From contig CM077828.1 in assembly GCA_039720395.1 (NCBI GenBank), positions 24,842,717 to 24,906,716 on the forward strand: a stretch of DNA of 64,000 bases. The letters are read 5' to 3'. The notes below the pieces were generated by a model. It was given only the letters and a program-made list of their open reading frames with translations, was not told where the DNA came from and ran no database searches. The position numbers and the translations under genes are program-made. How positions within the stretch are numbered: the first letter of the stretch is position 1; each line of letters starts with the position of its first letter. The stretch comes from Liquidambar formosana. Its lineage: Eukaryota; Streptophyta; Magnoliopsida; Saxifragales; Altingiaceae. Shown here in pieces: positions 12,855 through 24,756 of this stretch.

Positions 12855-13827
12855 AAGTTTTTCTTCTTCTTGTGAGCTCGTTTATTTTTAAACAATTATT
12901 TTTTACAACAAATCTAAGACATAGTCACATCATCAATTTTATCACATTAAGTTTGTTCCACTAATAAAAAAATGTAAAACCGTCATGAGGAGCTTCTTAT
13001 TCATGAATTGACAAATTCTTCTTCAATTTTTAGAGTTAATATACAAATTTCAAGACAAGAAAAATTGATAAAAACATTAAGATCAAAATTCATTTTCGCC
13101 CAGTATTCAGATTTGGTGCAGTTGGCTATTTTTACTGCATGGTGCAATAAACATAAGATCGATGACACATGACAAGGAGGAAAAATAGAAAACTGTTAAG
13201 CATTAAACGTCAAATACATCTCTTGAATTTCAACTATCCATTTCTCATATTTGTTATGTGTCTTCGATACCTTTACTGCACTATGCAGCCAATCCAAATC
13301 CCTCAGGCCAAAGGCAAGGGCCAAACATTGTTCGGGCAATCGGGCAACAACCACGTACCCAGATTAACCACCCAAGAAATTATAGGCCCCATACATGCAT
13401 ATATCTAACCCAACCGCAAGTCAGTTCTAACGGCAAGCATTTTTGAAATTTGAAATTCGAATTAAGAGCGTCTTTAGCTCCACCGAAGCGAGAGGGGCCC
13501 ATCAACCCAGAGCCGTTCAAAGATCCTCATCATCAAATCCTATTCATCAAATGACCCGTCCTTTATTCCCACTCCAATCACCTTTATCTCCACTCTCCAC
13601 GCTGCATTAAAAAAACCTTACTCCCCCCTTCCTGAATGACACGCTTCCACGTCAATTTCTACGCTCTCCAATGGACGAATGAGGATTCTACACGTCCACG
13701 AGTTCACATTAGAGGGATTGAGGGTGGAGCGGTGTCAAATGATGGGGGCGAGTAGGTTTGTTTTAGGTACGGCTGCGAGTGGGGAGTAGTGCTGATAGTT
13801 TGAGTTGTTTGTGGGGTGTTTCCTAAA

Positions 13828-13836
13828 TTTTCCCGC
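13828..13836 (+). promoter_or_regulatory. E2F-like site upstream of the gene at 13987
   Basis: TTTCCCGCC matches the plant E2F/DP consensus TTTCCCGC. It sits about 55 bp before the TATA box at 13891, a usual position in S-phase-regulated plant promoters. The match is to the motif only; no expression evidence is available. Confidence 0.45.
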
Positions 13837-13890
13837 CCAGATGACATTTGGCAAACGGACCCTAAATACAATCTACTAATTTCCCTCCCT

Positions 13891-13897
13891 TATAAAT
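13891..13897 (+). promoter_or_regulatory. TATA box
   Basis: TATAAAT lies 90 bp before the ATG at 13987. It is followed by a CT-rich leader (ctctctggctctctgtcagc), as in many plant 5' UTRs, so transcription probably starts near 13920. Confidence 0.6.
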
Positions 13898-13986
13898 CCT
13901 CTCTGGCTCTCTGTCAGCTTTCTCTCTCCTAAAGCAAACATTTCAGTTCATTTCAGTTCTCTCTCACTCTCTCAACCACCGCAACA

Positions 13987-16900
13987 ATGGAGGACGCCAC
14001 CGCTCTAGACCAGCCTGCTCCGCCTGGTAAAAATTCATGCCCTAATTCCTTCCTCTCTCTGCTTTCTCTTTCTATATGTATATATGTATGGATGGATGGA
14101 TCTTATGAGTTTTGGTTTGGATATGTCAGCGAGCGCAGGGAGGTCGAAGCTTCGGTACCCTCTGCGATCGGCGAGCAAGTCCAAGGAGGAGAAGCCACCA
14201 GTGGCGGAGATTTCCAACTCTTCTGCATCGAAGAGGTAATATTTAGGTTTTGGTGATGAGTTTTGGATTTTCTCTATCTGAGATGAGGATCGTGTGTAGA
14301 ATGTTGTTCTGATCACGATTCAGTGAAAAAGTTCGTAATTTTATGGCGTCATGTTCTTAGATCTTCGATACTATACTGTGCTTGTATGGGACTCAGAAGT
14401 TAGGCTTCGTTTGGTTTGCCATTGCACCAAGTTATGCTTTTATGTTAAAATTTTTGTTTTGACAAACCTATTATATGGTATACATTTGGTTGGTAATATC
14501 AGAGTGTTGTTTGGTTCGAATTAATTCATCCGTTGCAATTTTTGAGCATGATGATTGATGATATGGCTTAATGTTTGGAAGGAAAGGAAGAGAAAATGCT
14601 TAACAAGGGAAGCCATTTTTGTGCATTTTCCTTTCAATGCCCCTATATTTCACAGGAAAGATACAGGGCCTATTTTTAGGCTCTCGGTAGTAATTTATAT
14701 TGAAAAATAAGTTATTCGTCTTTACACTTCTCAAATTTGAATACTCCGTTTTTTTTTTTATCATGTTTAAAACTTTATTTGGAAACACAAATCAGGGTAA
14801 ATAAAAGGAAGACACGGGAACATACACATGTTATCCCTAGAAACACATGTTCCACATGTTAGGGCATGTGTTTGAATGTTTGTGTCTATTGTCATTGCTA
14901 AAAGTAATGATGGATTGTCTCATGCTAGCTGGACTCTTAAGCATAAGGAAAGAATGAATTTAAGGGATTACACATTAAAGGTATTCACATTAGTGGTTAT
15001 GTTTGTATGTCTTAACTATTAAAAGGGATTACATATCAAGTCTACAGATTGGGACTTATGCAAGTCTTGAAACAGATTAAAACTTAAAGGGTAAGTCTAA
15101 ATGGTTTTATGCAGTAAAGGATTGCCATACAAGGGTTTGATTTTAATAGAAAACTTTGGCAGGTCGGTCTTGGCAAAAATTTCCCTGTCCTGCTGCATTT
15201 ATGGTTTGGGTGGTTGGAGGATTTGATGGAAAGAAGCAGCCTAACTTTTTTACCCTGAACTTGGCTCCATAAATGCCTTTGAAACATGGGATATAGTTTT
15301 GCCGAAAGACTTGATGGAATTTAACCATATGATTGACTCTAATAATGTGCCTCCTATGTGACATCCTTTGTGCCAAGCACTTTGTAGTGATTTACATTTT
15401 CCCCCCCTCTTTTTACGACCTTCAGTTAGTACCAAACTTTTCCTGAGAAATGGACATCAAACTTGATTCTGTTTATGATGTCTTTTTTCAGGGGGAGACC
15501 AGCATCAATTGTAAGTAAAAGCATGAATGTTCTTGATCTCTCTGGCAAGGAAAAATCGTCAGCCAAGCCACCAAGAAGGCTTTCTATTCCTGCCAAGTCA
15601 ACTGTCAGCCCAGTTCCAAACACAATTGGCAACATAACTCCAATTTCTGAGGTTAGGGCAAAGAGGTCTGTTAGTAGTCAAGGGAAGAATGATACCCCTA
15701 TTTCTGATGTTTCTAAGTCAGGGAGCCGACGGAAGTTTAGTGTTCTGTCCTCGGCATCATATTGGCTATCGCAGATTAAGCTCTCTGAATCTGCTGCTAA
15801 GCACTCAATCTCACTTGGGTTTTTCAAACTTGCCTTGGAAGCTGGATGTGAGGTACGCTAGTTCATATCTTCCCCACTTATGCATGTATACAAGGAGTTG
15901 TTGGGTTGAGTTTAATTCTTGGTGATCATTTTTAGAAAAGGTATTTCTGAATTGGATAGAAAATATGTACTGATTGAACTTATTTGTATAGAAAATATGT
16001 ACTATTGCTTTTTGTTTCTATAGGAATTTTAGTTTTGACCCCCTTTCTGTTTTTGTTTTCTGCTTTTCTTTTTCTTGGGATATCAAATTCAGCCTCTTCA
16101 GCGAATGCGGGATGAGCTAAAATCTTATGCACGGCGAAATAACCTTGTTGAACTTGGAGAACCTGTGAAAGAATTGTTTGATAGCTACAATATTTCAGAA
16201 AACTTGGAGCAGTTGCAGGTCTCTGAAACCTTTTCTCAGGCTCCTGAAGAGGGAGCTCGATCATCTGACGATGATGTTCACAGCTCCTCTTCTACAATGG
16301 GAACTAGGAAATTGAAACCCAAGTCCTTGAATACTGATGCTGTTCAAGTTTCCTCAGTCACAGAGTCAACAAAGAAGGAGACTACTAAGAAACATACTCC
16401 TGCAACTAGGATCAGGGGATCATTGAATAAGAATTCGCCAAACTCTAGATCTGTTTCAGAAACTGGTGGCCGTAACTTGCAAAAGAAACCTCAGAAGCCA
16501 ATTAAGCAAGAAGCTAAAAAGGAAACGGATAAGACTAAGAATCAGGGAAAGAAAGCTGCTAGTGAAGAAAGTAAGTGCACAGAATTACTTCTCTTACAGT
16601 TATTTAATTCATTTCTGGTGTGTGTGACTTACTATAATTTTGTTTTACCATCTTTTTTACATGCTCAGTCAACCCTTTGCTGACAGAGGAGACACTCGAA
16701 GAAAACAAAGAAAACGTGGTATAGTTCTTTCTCTCTCTATGTATCTTGTAAATTATTGTTAATTTAATGGTCATCAATATGAAGCCATGAATTATTTAAG
16801 AAATCATCACCACTCTCTGCATTCATCCTTCACCCTAAGGTTATATGATTGAAATGGTGAAAGACAGGCCAACTGTTCCAAACAATGTGGATGTTGTGAA

Positions 16901-17057
16901 CCAAAGCCTGTTTCATGTTGTTAATATATAATATTGTGAGTTAATGCTCTCAAGTTTTTCATTCTCTTGATTCCTGTTTATAATTTCTTCCATTTTCTTT
17001 CCATTGTTGTAGGATGCTCCACAAGTGGAAGAGATCAGTTTGACTGAAGTAATATAG
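13987..17057 (+). CDS. Conserved plant-specific Ser/Lys-rich protein (SYWLSQIKLSE motif)
   Basis: Six exons with GT-AG borders and consistent phase: 13987-14026, 14130-14235, 15492-15852, 16093-16570, 16669-16718 and 17013-17057, giving 359 aa. The best-conserved block (about residues 136-205) contains ASYWLSQIKLSESAAKHSIS, then GFFKLALEAGCEPLQRMRDE, then LVELGEPVKELFDSYNI. I recall this signature from an uncharacterised land-plant family sometimes labelled microtubule-associated futsch-like. The rest is low-complexity, rich in Ser, Lys, Pro and Glu, and largely basic apart from an acidic tail (NPLLTEETLEENKENV...EEISLTEVI). There is no signal peptide or membrane segment. It is probably nuclear or cytoskeletal, but that is inference. 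An E2F-like site in the promoter hints at cell-cycle expression. Confidence 0.82.
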
Positions 17058-17463
17058 ACAGAGTTCCTGCACCAAACATGATGAACCATATAGATTCTGT
17101 TACTCTTTTGTTGGGTTTGTCTTCAGTGTTTTTAGTGGGGGCTTTTCCTTTGTATAGAAAGGGTTCCAGTCTGGTGTGGAAGTGAGAATTTATTTTTTCT
17201 TTGTTCTTGTTGGTTGATAAAACCGGGATTCAAGTTGTCTGGCATTATACAGTAATTTTGGTGATTATAAATTGTAATGAATTATTGAACTTCATTGTTG
17301 TTGTTGGTCAAGGCATGAGTTTCATCTTCTCTTTTTGTCTTCGTCCACATAATATCTATAGCTCATTTCATATGGTACTGAGGGGTAAAAAGGATAATAT
17401 TTATGAGCGGAAGGAATCCTTTCTGTGAGCAGAAATTTTGGTGATTCTTTGGTTTTTGTTTGT

Positions 17464-17752
17464 TAAATAAATATCCCAGGGTATTTTGATCATGAATCAG
17501 ATTTGGACATCTGCCTGCTGGGGTCAGAATCTGCCATGATCATGTATAGTGTTATAGCTTGAGTATTGTAGGCTAGGAGTTTGAAATGGCTATTTGTATG
17601 AAAAATGGTGAGGGGTTCCTACGGGTTAGGTGTAGGGTTGGTATAAAGAAAAAGAAGATTTAAAAAAAAAAAAAAAAAAAAAAAACTATTGTGATCAACC
17701 CAGTACTTAATTTGTTAGATGGATATTGTCACTTGACTTGAATGTGAGTTTT
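17464..17752. other. 3' flank of the gene at 13987, no gene visible
   Basis: AT-rich sequence with a poly-A run near 17660-17685, running up to the assembly gap. I searched here for the missing start of VPS29 and did not find it. Confidence 0.5.
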
Positions 17753-17852
17753 NNNNNNNNNNNNNNNNNNNNNNNNNNNNNNNNNNNNNNNNNNNNNNNN
17801 NNNNNNNNNNNNNNNNNNNNNNNNNNNNNNNNNNNNNNNNNNNNNNNNNNNN
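17753..17852. other. Assembly gap (100 N)
   Basis: Exactly 100 Ns, the usual placeholder for a gap of unknown size. The missing first exon(s) of VPS29 and its promoter are expected here. Confidence 0.98.
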
Positions 17853-17949
17853 CAACTTAGCATGAAGTAGCTAAGGTAAATTTTACTATTTTGGGTTTTT
17901 TAAAATCTCTGGTGCTGTCTGTTGAATGCAGAAGTTATCATGACAATAT

Positions 17950-18230
17950 ATAATTTCCCTCTTAGTTAAGCTGGTTCTATGTTTGTGTGTGTCTTTCCAT
18001 ATCTGAAAACATTATTCCTCTCTCGGTTGAGGTGACTGTATTTCCATAGCTTAAATGTAGGATCTTCTTTCCAGTTAAGCTGATTGGATGTGTTTTTCCA
18101 TGGTTGAAAGCATGGAATTTTTCTTTCTATATCCCCTCTATCTAAAAAACTATGTTCATATGCGTTTTTCCATAGAAGAAGTTAAGCTAAATATGTGCGT
18201 TTTTCCATGGTAGAATTAGAAACATAAATG
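17950..18230. repeat. Degenerate repeats in VPS29 first intron
   Basis: Several loosely repeated blocks contain gttaagct followed by a ttttccat(g/a) segment, spaced roughly 50-70 bp. The sequence is otherwise unremarkable intron. Confidence 0.45.
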
Positions 18231-20182
18231 TTTTCTTGGGGAAGCGCATACAGCAATTGATGAGGGCGTCTTAAAGTGACATTGATCATGGAAATCAATA
18301 AGGGCAGTATTGCCTACAATTAACAGCATGTTGGCATTTGAAGTTGGTTTTGAAACAGAAAGGTGAGATGGAAACATCAGAAATTTTACCGAAATAGATG
18401 AAACTAAATGCCATTTAATCTGGTCATTTTGAATATGGCCAGTGAATGTAATAAGCTTATCTTTAACTAAGAGGATTCTGCAGGGAATAGTTATTGCCAT
18501 AGATTTTGAGATAAATTAAATTTTTAGATCCCTTTTCTACTCATTAGTAAGCATCAAATTAATTTCGTACTCAAAAGAGGTTTTTGTCGATTCACTCTTA
18601 TCAGCTTATTTTGTTGTTATCATGGAGTTGTTTGTATAACGGTCTGGTGGTTGTATATTCTCTTATTCCATTTAAGATATAGATTTGGTGATTTCCTTTC
18701 TCTTTGATGAATTTGTTGCTCTTTTAGCTATTGGTCTCCTTTTTTTTTTTTTCCGCATGTTCAAGTCTTATTTTCATGCAAGCTTAATTTGTTTAAAATC
18801 TTCCAAGCCTCCAGAATATTCAAATACAAATTTGAAATCTTGATTCGTCGTGATTGATTTCTAGGGTAGTGACTTTGAATTTTCAGGTTTATACCACATA
18901 CAACCATGTATGAGTGGCAAGGAATTCTTGGCAATCTGAAAGTATTCTGGGGTTTGGTGCTATGAGTTGCCTAATGCTATTGCCAGAACTGATTCCCTTA
19001 ATGCATGAGTATGTTAAGAAAACACCCAACAAATAAATAAACCAAAATTATTGATACCCCATTGTTGATGTTGATTTCCTTCCTTTACTATTTTTTTGTT
19101 TCCATCTTTTTTCTTCTTTGAGTGTGTGTGCGTAGGTTGGAGAGAGAGGGTGGGTGGGGTTTGTGCTTTTCCTTCATGCTTCACATATTGAAGGGATCTA
19201 TCATCATTCCATGATGGTGGAAGTAACATTGCTCGGGTTTGCAAGACTCAAAATGGCAAGTGGAAAGCTGAGCCCTGATAAGCACCTCAAGAAGCTTAGG
19301 GCAAGGTGTTCTAAATCCCACGAAAGCGTTTGATCTCCCTAGGGCTTACTTTCAGGGCTTGAAGGGGACCGTAATTGCCTGGTGCATATGGGATAGGAGG
19401 ACTGCATGTGCCCAGGGATTAGTATGGGGCAAAGCACCGGATACCCTTGTTATCAAAGAAAAAAGGGAAAAAAAGGACCTCAAAGTGAAAACTTTAGAAT
19501 CTGTACCAAGCGTGGGGAGAGCAGGAAGGGGATCATCACCATTTTGATGTGTTTTTAATTAGTGAACTAGGTCCATAAAATAATCAGATCTGCTGATTGT
19601 ATCATCTGATGACTGATATCTTATATCTGTTCCTAGTGATGCAATCTGGAAAATCAAATTTATGTCATCGTTAAAATCATTTTAATGGCTGTGCTTTTTA
19701 TTGGATTATTTCTGTCTTATTTTTCACTGAATTTCTCCAGAACTAACGCAGTCATTAATGGAATACATTTCCATTAGGACTTCTTTTCCAGCGTCATTGT
19801 TCACTCAGATGTGGAATGACATATCCCATGTTGTATCTCTGTGTTCGATGGGTTGTATCCCATGAGTGGCCACTTCCCTACAATTTGGCACTTGGTTATG
19901 TCTACCAACTTTTTCTCTGCAATCTGTGACTGTTGGCATTTTGTTTGCAAAGTCTTGACATTTTATGATTTGGATGTTCGCTCAAACATCTGTTACTTAA
20001 ATTAAAATTCTTATTTTCTAATGTAATATGATATGGTGTCCTCCTTTTCAAGTTTGGTTTTAGCTGTCTAAAAATTTTGGTTTTTGTGTAAGGTTCCATG
20101 TTCTGTTCTAACATTATGCAAAACCTAGCAGCGTAGTATCTATAAAAAGGTGATTTTGTATCTTTGTGATGATGTTTTGTAG

Positions 20183-21735
20183 GAAGTTCATGATTACTTG
20201 AAGACTCTTTGTCCTGACTTGCATATTACAAGAGGTGAATATGATGAGGAGACACGATACCCAGAGACGAAAATTCTGACCATTGGTCAGTTCAAGCTTG
20301 GACTATGCCATGGTCATCAGGTGTGATTCTCGTTTGTCTCTATTGTTTTTTCTCTCCTTTCTTGAAGATCTCTGATTCATGTGTGTTCTGATGTGAAAAA
20401 TTTAGATTCAATCAGCCATTAGGAAGATGATATACCGATGTTTGCCTCTCTCAGATTGAGATTTTTTGCATCCTTTCAATTCAACTAAGCCTTTTTTTGT
20501 ATGCTAACATGTCTTTGTTGACTACCTCTACCCGTCCCTTTTTTCTCTTCCCCTAGTCTTGCAGCACTTTCAACCTGTATCACTTATTCTCCCCAATGCA
20601 GTGATTGGTCATAATTTGATGCAGATGACCAAAATATCTTAACTGACCATTGCTTGGCTTGTCTTCAATATATGCTTCCGATACCTTTTCATGGATATAT
20701 TAAATTCCCTTTCTCTCATAGCTTGTTTTGTCATTTATTCATCTCAACATCTCATTTCAGTGTTGAAGGATAATTATATAGTTATAGATTTTGTTCTTGA
20801 CTATCCAACACTTGGTAGTTGGTAGCATAAAGGATGGTGGTTTTATGGCTTAGCCGTCTTGTAAAGGTTTTCCTTAAAGTTGTTCTTTTGATATTTTTTT
20901 GTTCATTCTGCATCTCTGTGGTCAAGTTCTCATTTTAGAAACACTAACCAAAGAAAATAGGAAAAACTGTTACAAAGAGAAAGTTATTTAGGTTGTATGA
21001 TCTGGATGACTAGGGAGAATATTTATTACTCCTAATTATTTCCACGAAAATGTGTTTCCCATAGAGGATTATCTTGTGCTTATAACAGACCAAAATATTC
21101 ATCTATAATTTTTTCCCCCGTAAATGTCCAATTTTTCAAGCATCATCGTTTGGAATGAAGAGAAGCACAACCACAACAACATTTGTTTCCATTGGCACCA
21201 AGCTGGTTACACTCATGAACCAAAATATTTCTCTTAGCTTTTCCTATAAAGAGATGGAGCATTAAGAAAGCCGTCGTCATTTTCCAAATGTCAAAACCCC
21301 CATAAATTATGAAAAATTTAGCATCAGAGAGTTATTCCTCAACAATCTTAAAATTTCTTCTGGATTCTTTCTTTTTTCGTCCACTGATAAATTACTTCTA
21401 TTTGGCTTATTGTTCTGAAGGTTATTCCGTGGGGAGACCTGGACTCCTTAACCATGCTCCAGAGGCAGTTGGATGTGGACATCCTTGTGACAGGTCACAC
21501 CCATCAGTTCACCGCCTACAAACATGAGGGTGGGGTTGTTATAAACCCAGGGTCTGCAACCGGTGCCTACAGCAGCATCACCTATGATGTTAACCCTAGT
21601 TTTGTTCTCATGGACATTGACGGGGTGCGTGTTGTGGTCTACGTTTATGAACTCATTGATGGAGAGGTTAAGGTGGACAAGATTGATTTTAAGAAGACGA
21701 CAACCGCAACTCACTCATTGACCAAAAACACTTAG
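20183..21735 (+). CDS. VPS29: VPS29 retromer subunit, C-terminal 150 residues only (5' end in gap)
   Basis: Two exons are visible, 20183-20320 and 21421-21735, both in phase 0. They read [20 protein letters not shown], then [12 protein letters not shown], then [40 protein letters not shown] and [18 protein letters not shown], which is VPS29. The usual protein is about 190 aa; the first ~40 residues (the start of the metallophosphoesterase fold) are absent. I looked for them between 17058 and 20182 without success. VPS29 is the phosphoesterase-fold subunit of the retromer core (VPS26-VPS29-VPS35), which recycles vacuolar sorting receptors from endosomes; the Arabidopsis gene is MAG1. Motifs GHTH and NPGS are intact. 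The visible part shows no sign of pseudogenisation; the truncation is best explained by the 100-N gap. Confidence 0.93.
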
Positions 21736-22209
21736 CTATGATCTTATAGACATTTCTTTGAGTTTCTCAGTATCTGATCAGTTTGTGATTAGTGTGATCC
21801 CTTTATTTGTTCATGTTTGTGAGGGGGTGGTAGTGTTTGGTTTCTTAGTGATTGGCCTCAGGAATGATCTGTAAAGGGCTAAGGCCAACATCAAATTGTC
21901 TTTTTAAAGGAAAGAAGTGATGATTGAAAACATGGTGATCGTGCATTTAATTTTAATGGATACTTCTTCATCAACATGCAGACATGAAACATCTCTGTTC
22001 ATGTAAAATTCTTTGGGCATATTTGAACTGGAACATAACTGCAAGGAAAGTGCATTACAAACAAAACAGTGGTATAATTTATAATTTGTGTATTTGACAT
22101 TAATTTTAACTGTAAAGAGTTAGACCAACCATGCCCACACCCACGTTCCACTAAGCCACCAGAGCCAATGGTAGCGAAGTTATTTTTTTCCCATTTTTTT
22201 TTTACAATA

Positions 22210-22232
22210 AAAAAAAAAAAAAAAAAAAAAAA
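22210..22232. repeat. Poly-A tract
   Basis: A run of A of more than 20 bp lies between VPS29 and the PPR gene, with no associated retroelement recognised. Confidence 0.6.
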
Positions 22233-22273
22233 AATTCTCTCCCTCAATCCCCAATATCAACAAATGGATATCA

Positions 22274-22388
22274 ATACTTCTCTATGAGCTTGAACCTTAG
22301 ATCGTTCCTTTAACAAGTGATGAAAATGTCATTGAGCCACTTCTCTGTGAGCTTGAACCTAGGATCATTTGTGCAACGAGTGATGAAA
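22274..22388. repeat. Tandem-like repeat with ~66-bp period
   Basis: acttctctatgagcttgaac is followed about 66 bp later by acttctctgtgagcttgaac. Both are followed by a (c)ttagatc/aggatc segment and aa(c)aagtgatgaaa-like sequence. Read on the minus strand it contains a tRNA B-box-like ggttcaagctc, so a SINE origin is possible. Confidence 0.55.
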
Positions 22389-22798
22389 GGCAATTTCTAT
22401 TAGCACCCCAAGACTTGCTTTTTGTACTCTACTTATTTTAGATTTTAAGGTTTTAGGAAAAATATAAAAAAATTTCATGAAAAATAACTTTGCAATCCTT
22501 TAGAAAACATCATTTTGAACAATTTTGTAAAATGAAAATTTTTCAAAATCTAATATTTAAGTTGATTTTTTAAACATTTATGAAATAATGATTGTAAATG
22601 GCTAAAAAATCCATTTAAATGATAGGTTTTGAAAAAAAATTTCTTTTACAAAGTTGTTCAAAATAATATTTTTTAGTGAACAAAGTATTTTATTTTTATG
22701 AAGTTTTTTTTTTTTTTTTTTAAATATTTTTCTTAAAACTTTGAAATATAAAATAATATGGGGGAAATGAAAATCTTGAGGTGTCTATAGTGGCCTCT
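22389..22798. mobile_element. Mutator-like long-TIR MITE, family copy 1 (410 bp)
   Basis: The two halves are long inverted repeats of each other. The inner arms share aaaacatcattttgaacaa, a (c)tttgtaaaa segment and caaaatctaatatttaagt. The outer ends contain tctattagcacc and, inverted, tatagacacc. It is flanked by gtgatgaaa and gtgatgaac, a 9-bp target-site duplication with one mismatch, as expected for Mutator-like elements. No ORF. Related copies: 27702-28098, 44379-44678 and 57963-58352. Confidence 0.72.
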
Positions 22799-22986
22799 GT
22801 GATGAACTCGTCATTTGGCTATCATAGCATTGGCAACCATATGCTCATTTCAACGAAATGGGGATCATTGTGGCCTAAATTTCAAAAGCTAAAATTGGCG
22901 CGTCATTCTTCCTTTGGTGCAATAGCTTGGCCGGAGCCTATATTTTAAGGTCCAAAAATGCACACTCGCCATAATAGTTGCACCTA

Positions 22987-24756
22987 ATGCCTCCACACAT
23001 CAACCTTTCAAACCCATATATCATCAAAACCATCAGTCACCAAATCAAACCAAAGCTACCTCAACTACCACTAGCTGTCCCAACTGCACAATACCCATTT
23101 CTAGACATCCCTTCCCTCTTACAAAAATGCAAAAACAAAGGCCAACTGCTTCAAATTCATGCACATATGATTACCACTGGCCTCATTCACAACCCTCCTA
23201 TAGCAAGCAAACTTGTGGCATCTTTTGCTTCAATTCCCATCCCCAGGACAACTTCCATTGCCCGTTCCATCGCAGATCGAGCTGACGGTCTAGATACTTA
23301 CACATGGAACACAATCATTAGAGGTTATTTGGATGGAAAGGAACCTATGGAAACAATTTTGGTTTATTCACATGTGAGGAGAAAAGGGTTGGAGGTGGAC
23401 ACATATACCCTTTTGTATGTAGTTAAAGCATGTGGGCTTATGCGAGGGATTCTTGAAGGTGAAGGGATACATGGCCTGATTAGCAAACTGGGTTTTGTGT
23501 CTCAGGTAATAATTCGAACTGCCCTTCTTCAAATGTATGCTTTGTTTGATAAACTTCATTCTGTGCAACAATTGTTTGAAGAAACGCCTCAGAGAGACTT
23601 TGTTATGTGGAATGCCCTTATTTCGACTTATGCTCAGAGAAACTGCCCTTATAAGGTCCTCGGTGTTTCACATGATATGGTAAGCAACGGCGTCAGACTG
23701 AATGGGGTAGCTGCAGTTAGCATTGTTTCAGCTTGCTCTTCTTTGGGGACGTTAAGAGTGGGGAAAGCAGTCCACAGTTATGTTATGAAGAAACTTGTTG
23801 ATCTTGATGTTTATGTTTACAATGCTTTGATTGATATGTATTCAAAATGTGGGTCATTGGTAAATGCTCACCATGTTTTTCAAATGATGCCTGTGAGAAA
23901 TGTTGTTTCGTGGACTTCAATGATAAATGGTTACAGTGACCACAATTATCCGAATGAGGCATTGGCTCTATTCAAAGAGATGGAGTCTGACAATATTAGG
24001 CCAGATGAGATTACCATGTTGGGTGTTGTTTCTATGTGCTCAAAGTTGGGAAGTTTTGAGCTTGGAGAGTGGATTGACTATTTCGTCAAGAAGAATGGCT
24101 TTGTGAAGAGGAGTGTTCCAATTGCAAATGCTTTAATAGATATGCATTCTAAATGTGGTAACATCAAGAAAGCTTGTCAAATTTTTGATGGGATGTTGGA
24201 GAAAACATTAGTTTCTTGGACTACTATGATACAAGGGTTGGCGATGCATGGACATGGGGTACCGGCTCTGGTTCGGTTTACCCAGATGCAAATAGAAGGG
24301 TTAAAACCAGATAACATTGTGTTCCTTAGCATCTTGTCTGCATGCAGCCACGCAGGCTTAGTAGATGAAGGACGAAAATGTTTTTATTCAATGATAAAGG
24401 ATTATCACATGGAGCCATGGATGGAGCACTATGGATGCATGGTGGATCTTCTATGCAGAGCTGGGCTAGTTAATGAGGCATTTGAGTTTGTTGAGAATAT
24501 GCCGATTAAACCAGACATGATTGTGTGGCGTATGTTAGTCGGAGCGTGTCAAAGCCAAGGCAATATCAGTCTAGCAACTCAAGTCATGAATCATTTAGGC
24601 CAATTGGGACCAAAGAATAGTGAGGACTATTTACTCTTATCGAATTTGTATGCTGCAATGGCTGAATGGGATAATGTCAAAGAAGTGAGGAAAGAAATGA
24701 GAGATAGGGGAGTGAGCAAGCAGGATCCTGCTAGTAGTTTAATAGAAATAATTTAA
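22987..24756 (+). CDS. Pentatricopeptide repeat protein, PLS class, E subgroup
   Basis: A single intronless ORF of 589 aa from the ATG at 22987 (MPPHINLSNPYIIKT); no upstream in-frame ATG is available. The Ser/Thr/Lys-rich, acid-poor N-terminus resembles an organelle transit peptide. From about residue 45 (FLDIPSLLQKCKNKGQLLQI) come tandem PPR units, e.g. TYTWNTIIRGYLDG, VYVYNALIDMYSKCGSLVNA, NVVSWTSMINGYS, PIANALIDMHSKCGNIKKAC, VSWTTMIQGLAMHG and PDNIVFLSILSACSHAGLVD. The C-terminal E motifs (PIKPDMIVWRMLVGACQSQG through YLLLSNLYAAMAEWDNVKEV) end in a worn SLIEI and there is no DYW domain. E-class PPR proteins bind organellar RNA and usually act in C-to-U editing with DYW partners. The target RNA is unknown. 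Upstream it abuts a MITE (22389-22798). Confidence 0.95.
   Translation: MPPHINLSNPYIIKTISHQIKPKLPQLPLAVPTAQYPFLDIPSLLQKCKNKGQLLQIHAHMITTGLIHNPPIASKLVASFASIPIPRTTSIARSIADRADGLDTYTWNTIIRGYLDGKEPMETILVYSHVRRKGLEVDTYTLLYVVKACGLMRGILEGEGIHGLISKLGFVSQVIIRTALLQMYALFDKLHSVQQLFEETPQRDFVMWNALISTYAQRNCPYKVLGVSHDMVSNGVRLNGVAAVSIVSACSSLGTLRVGKAVHSYVMKKLVDLDVYVYNALIDMYSKCGSLVNAHHVFQMMPVRNVVSWTSMINGYSDHNYPNEALALFKEMESDNIRPDEITMLGVVSMCSKLGSFELGEWIDYFVKKNGFVKRSVPIANALIDMHSKCGNIKKACQIFDGMLEKTLVSWTTMIQGLAMHGHGVPALVRFTQMQIEGLKPDNIVFLSILSACSHAGLVDEGRKCFYSMIKDYHMEPWMEHYGCMVDLLCRAGLVNEAFEFVENMPIKPDMIVWRMLVGACQSQGNISLATQVMNHLGQLGPKNSEDYLLLSNLYAAMAEWDNVKEVRKEMRDRGVSKQDPASSLIEII

Noticed and set aside
19250..19550. 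GC-richer block in VPS29 intron with a short ORF, considered as a gene fragment
   Set aside because: No recognisable protein motif in any frame; more likely a transposable-element scrap.
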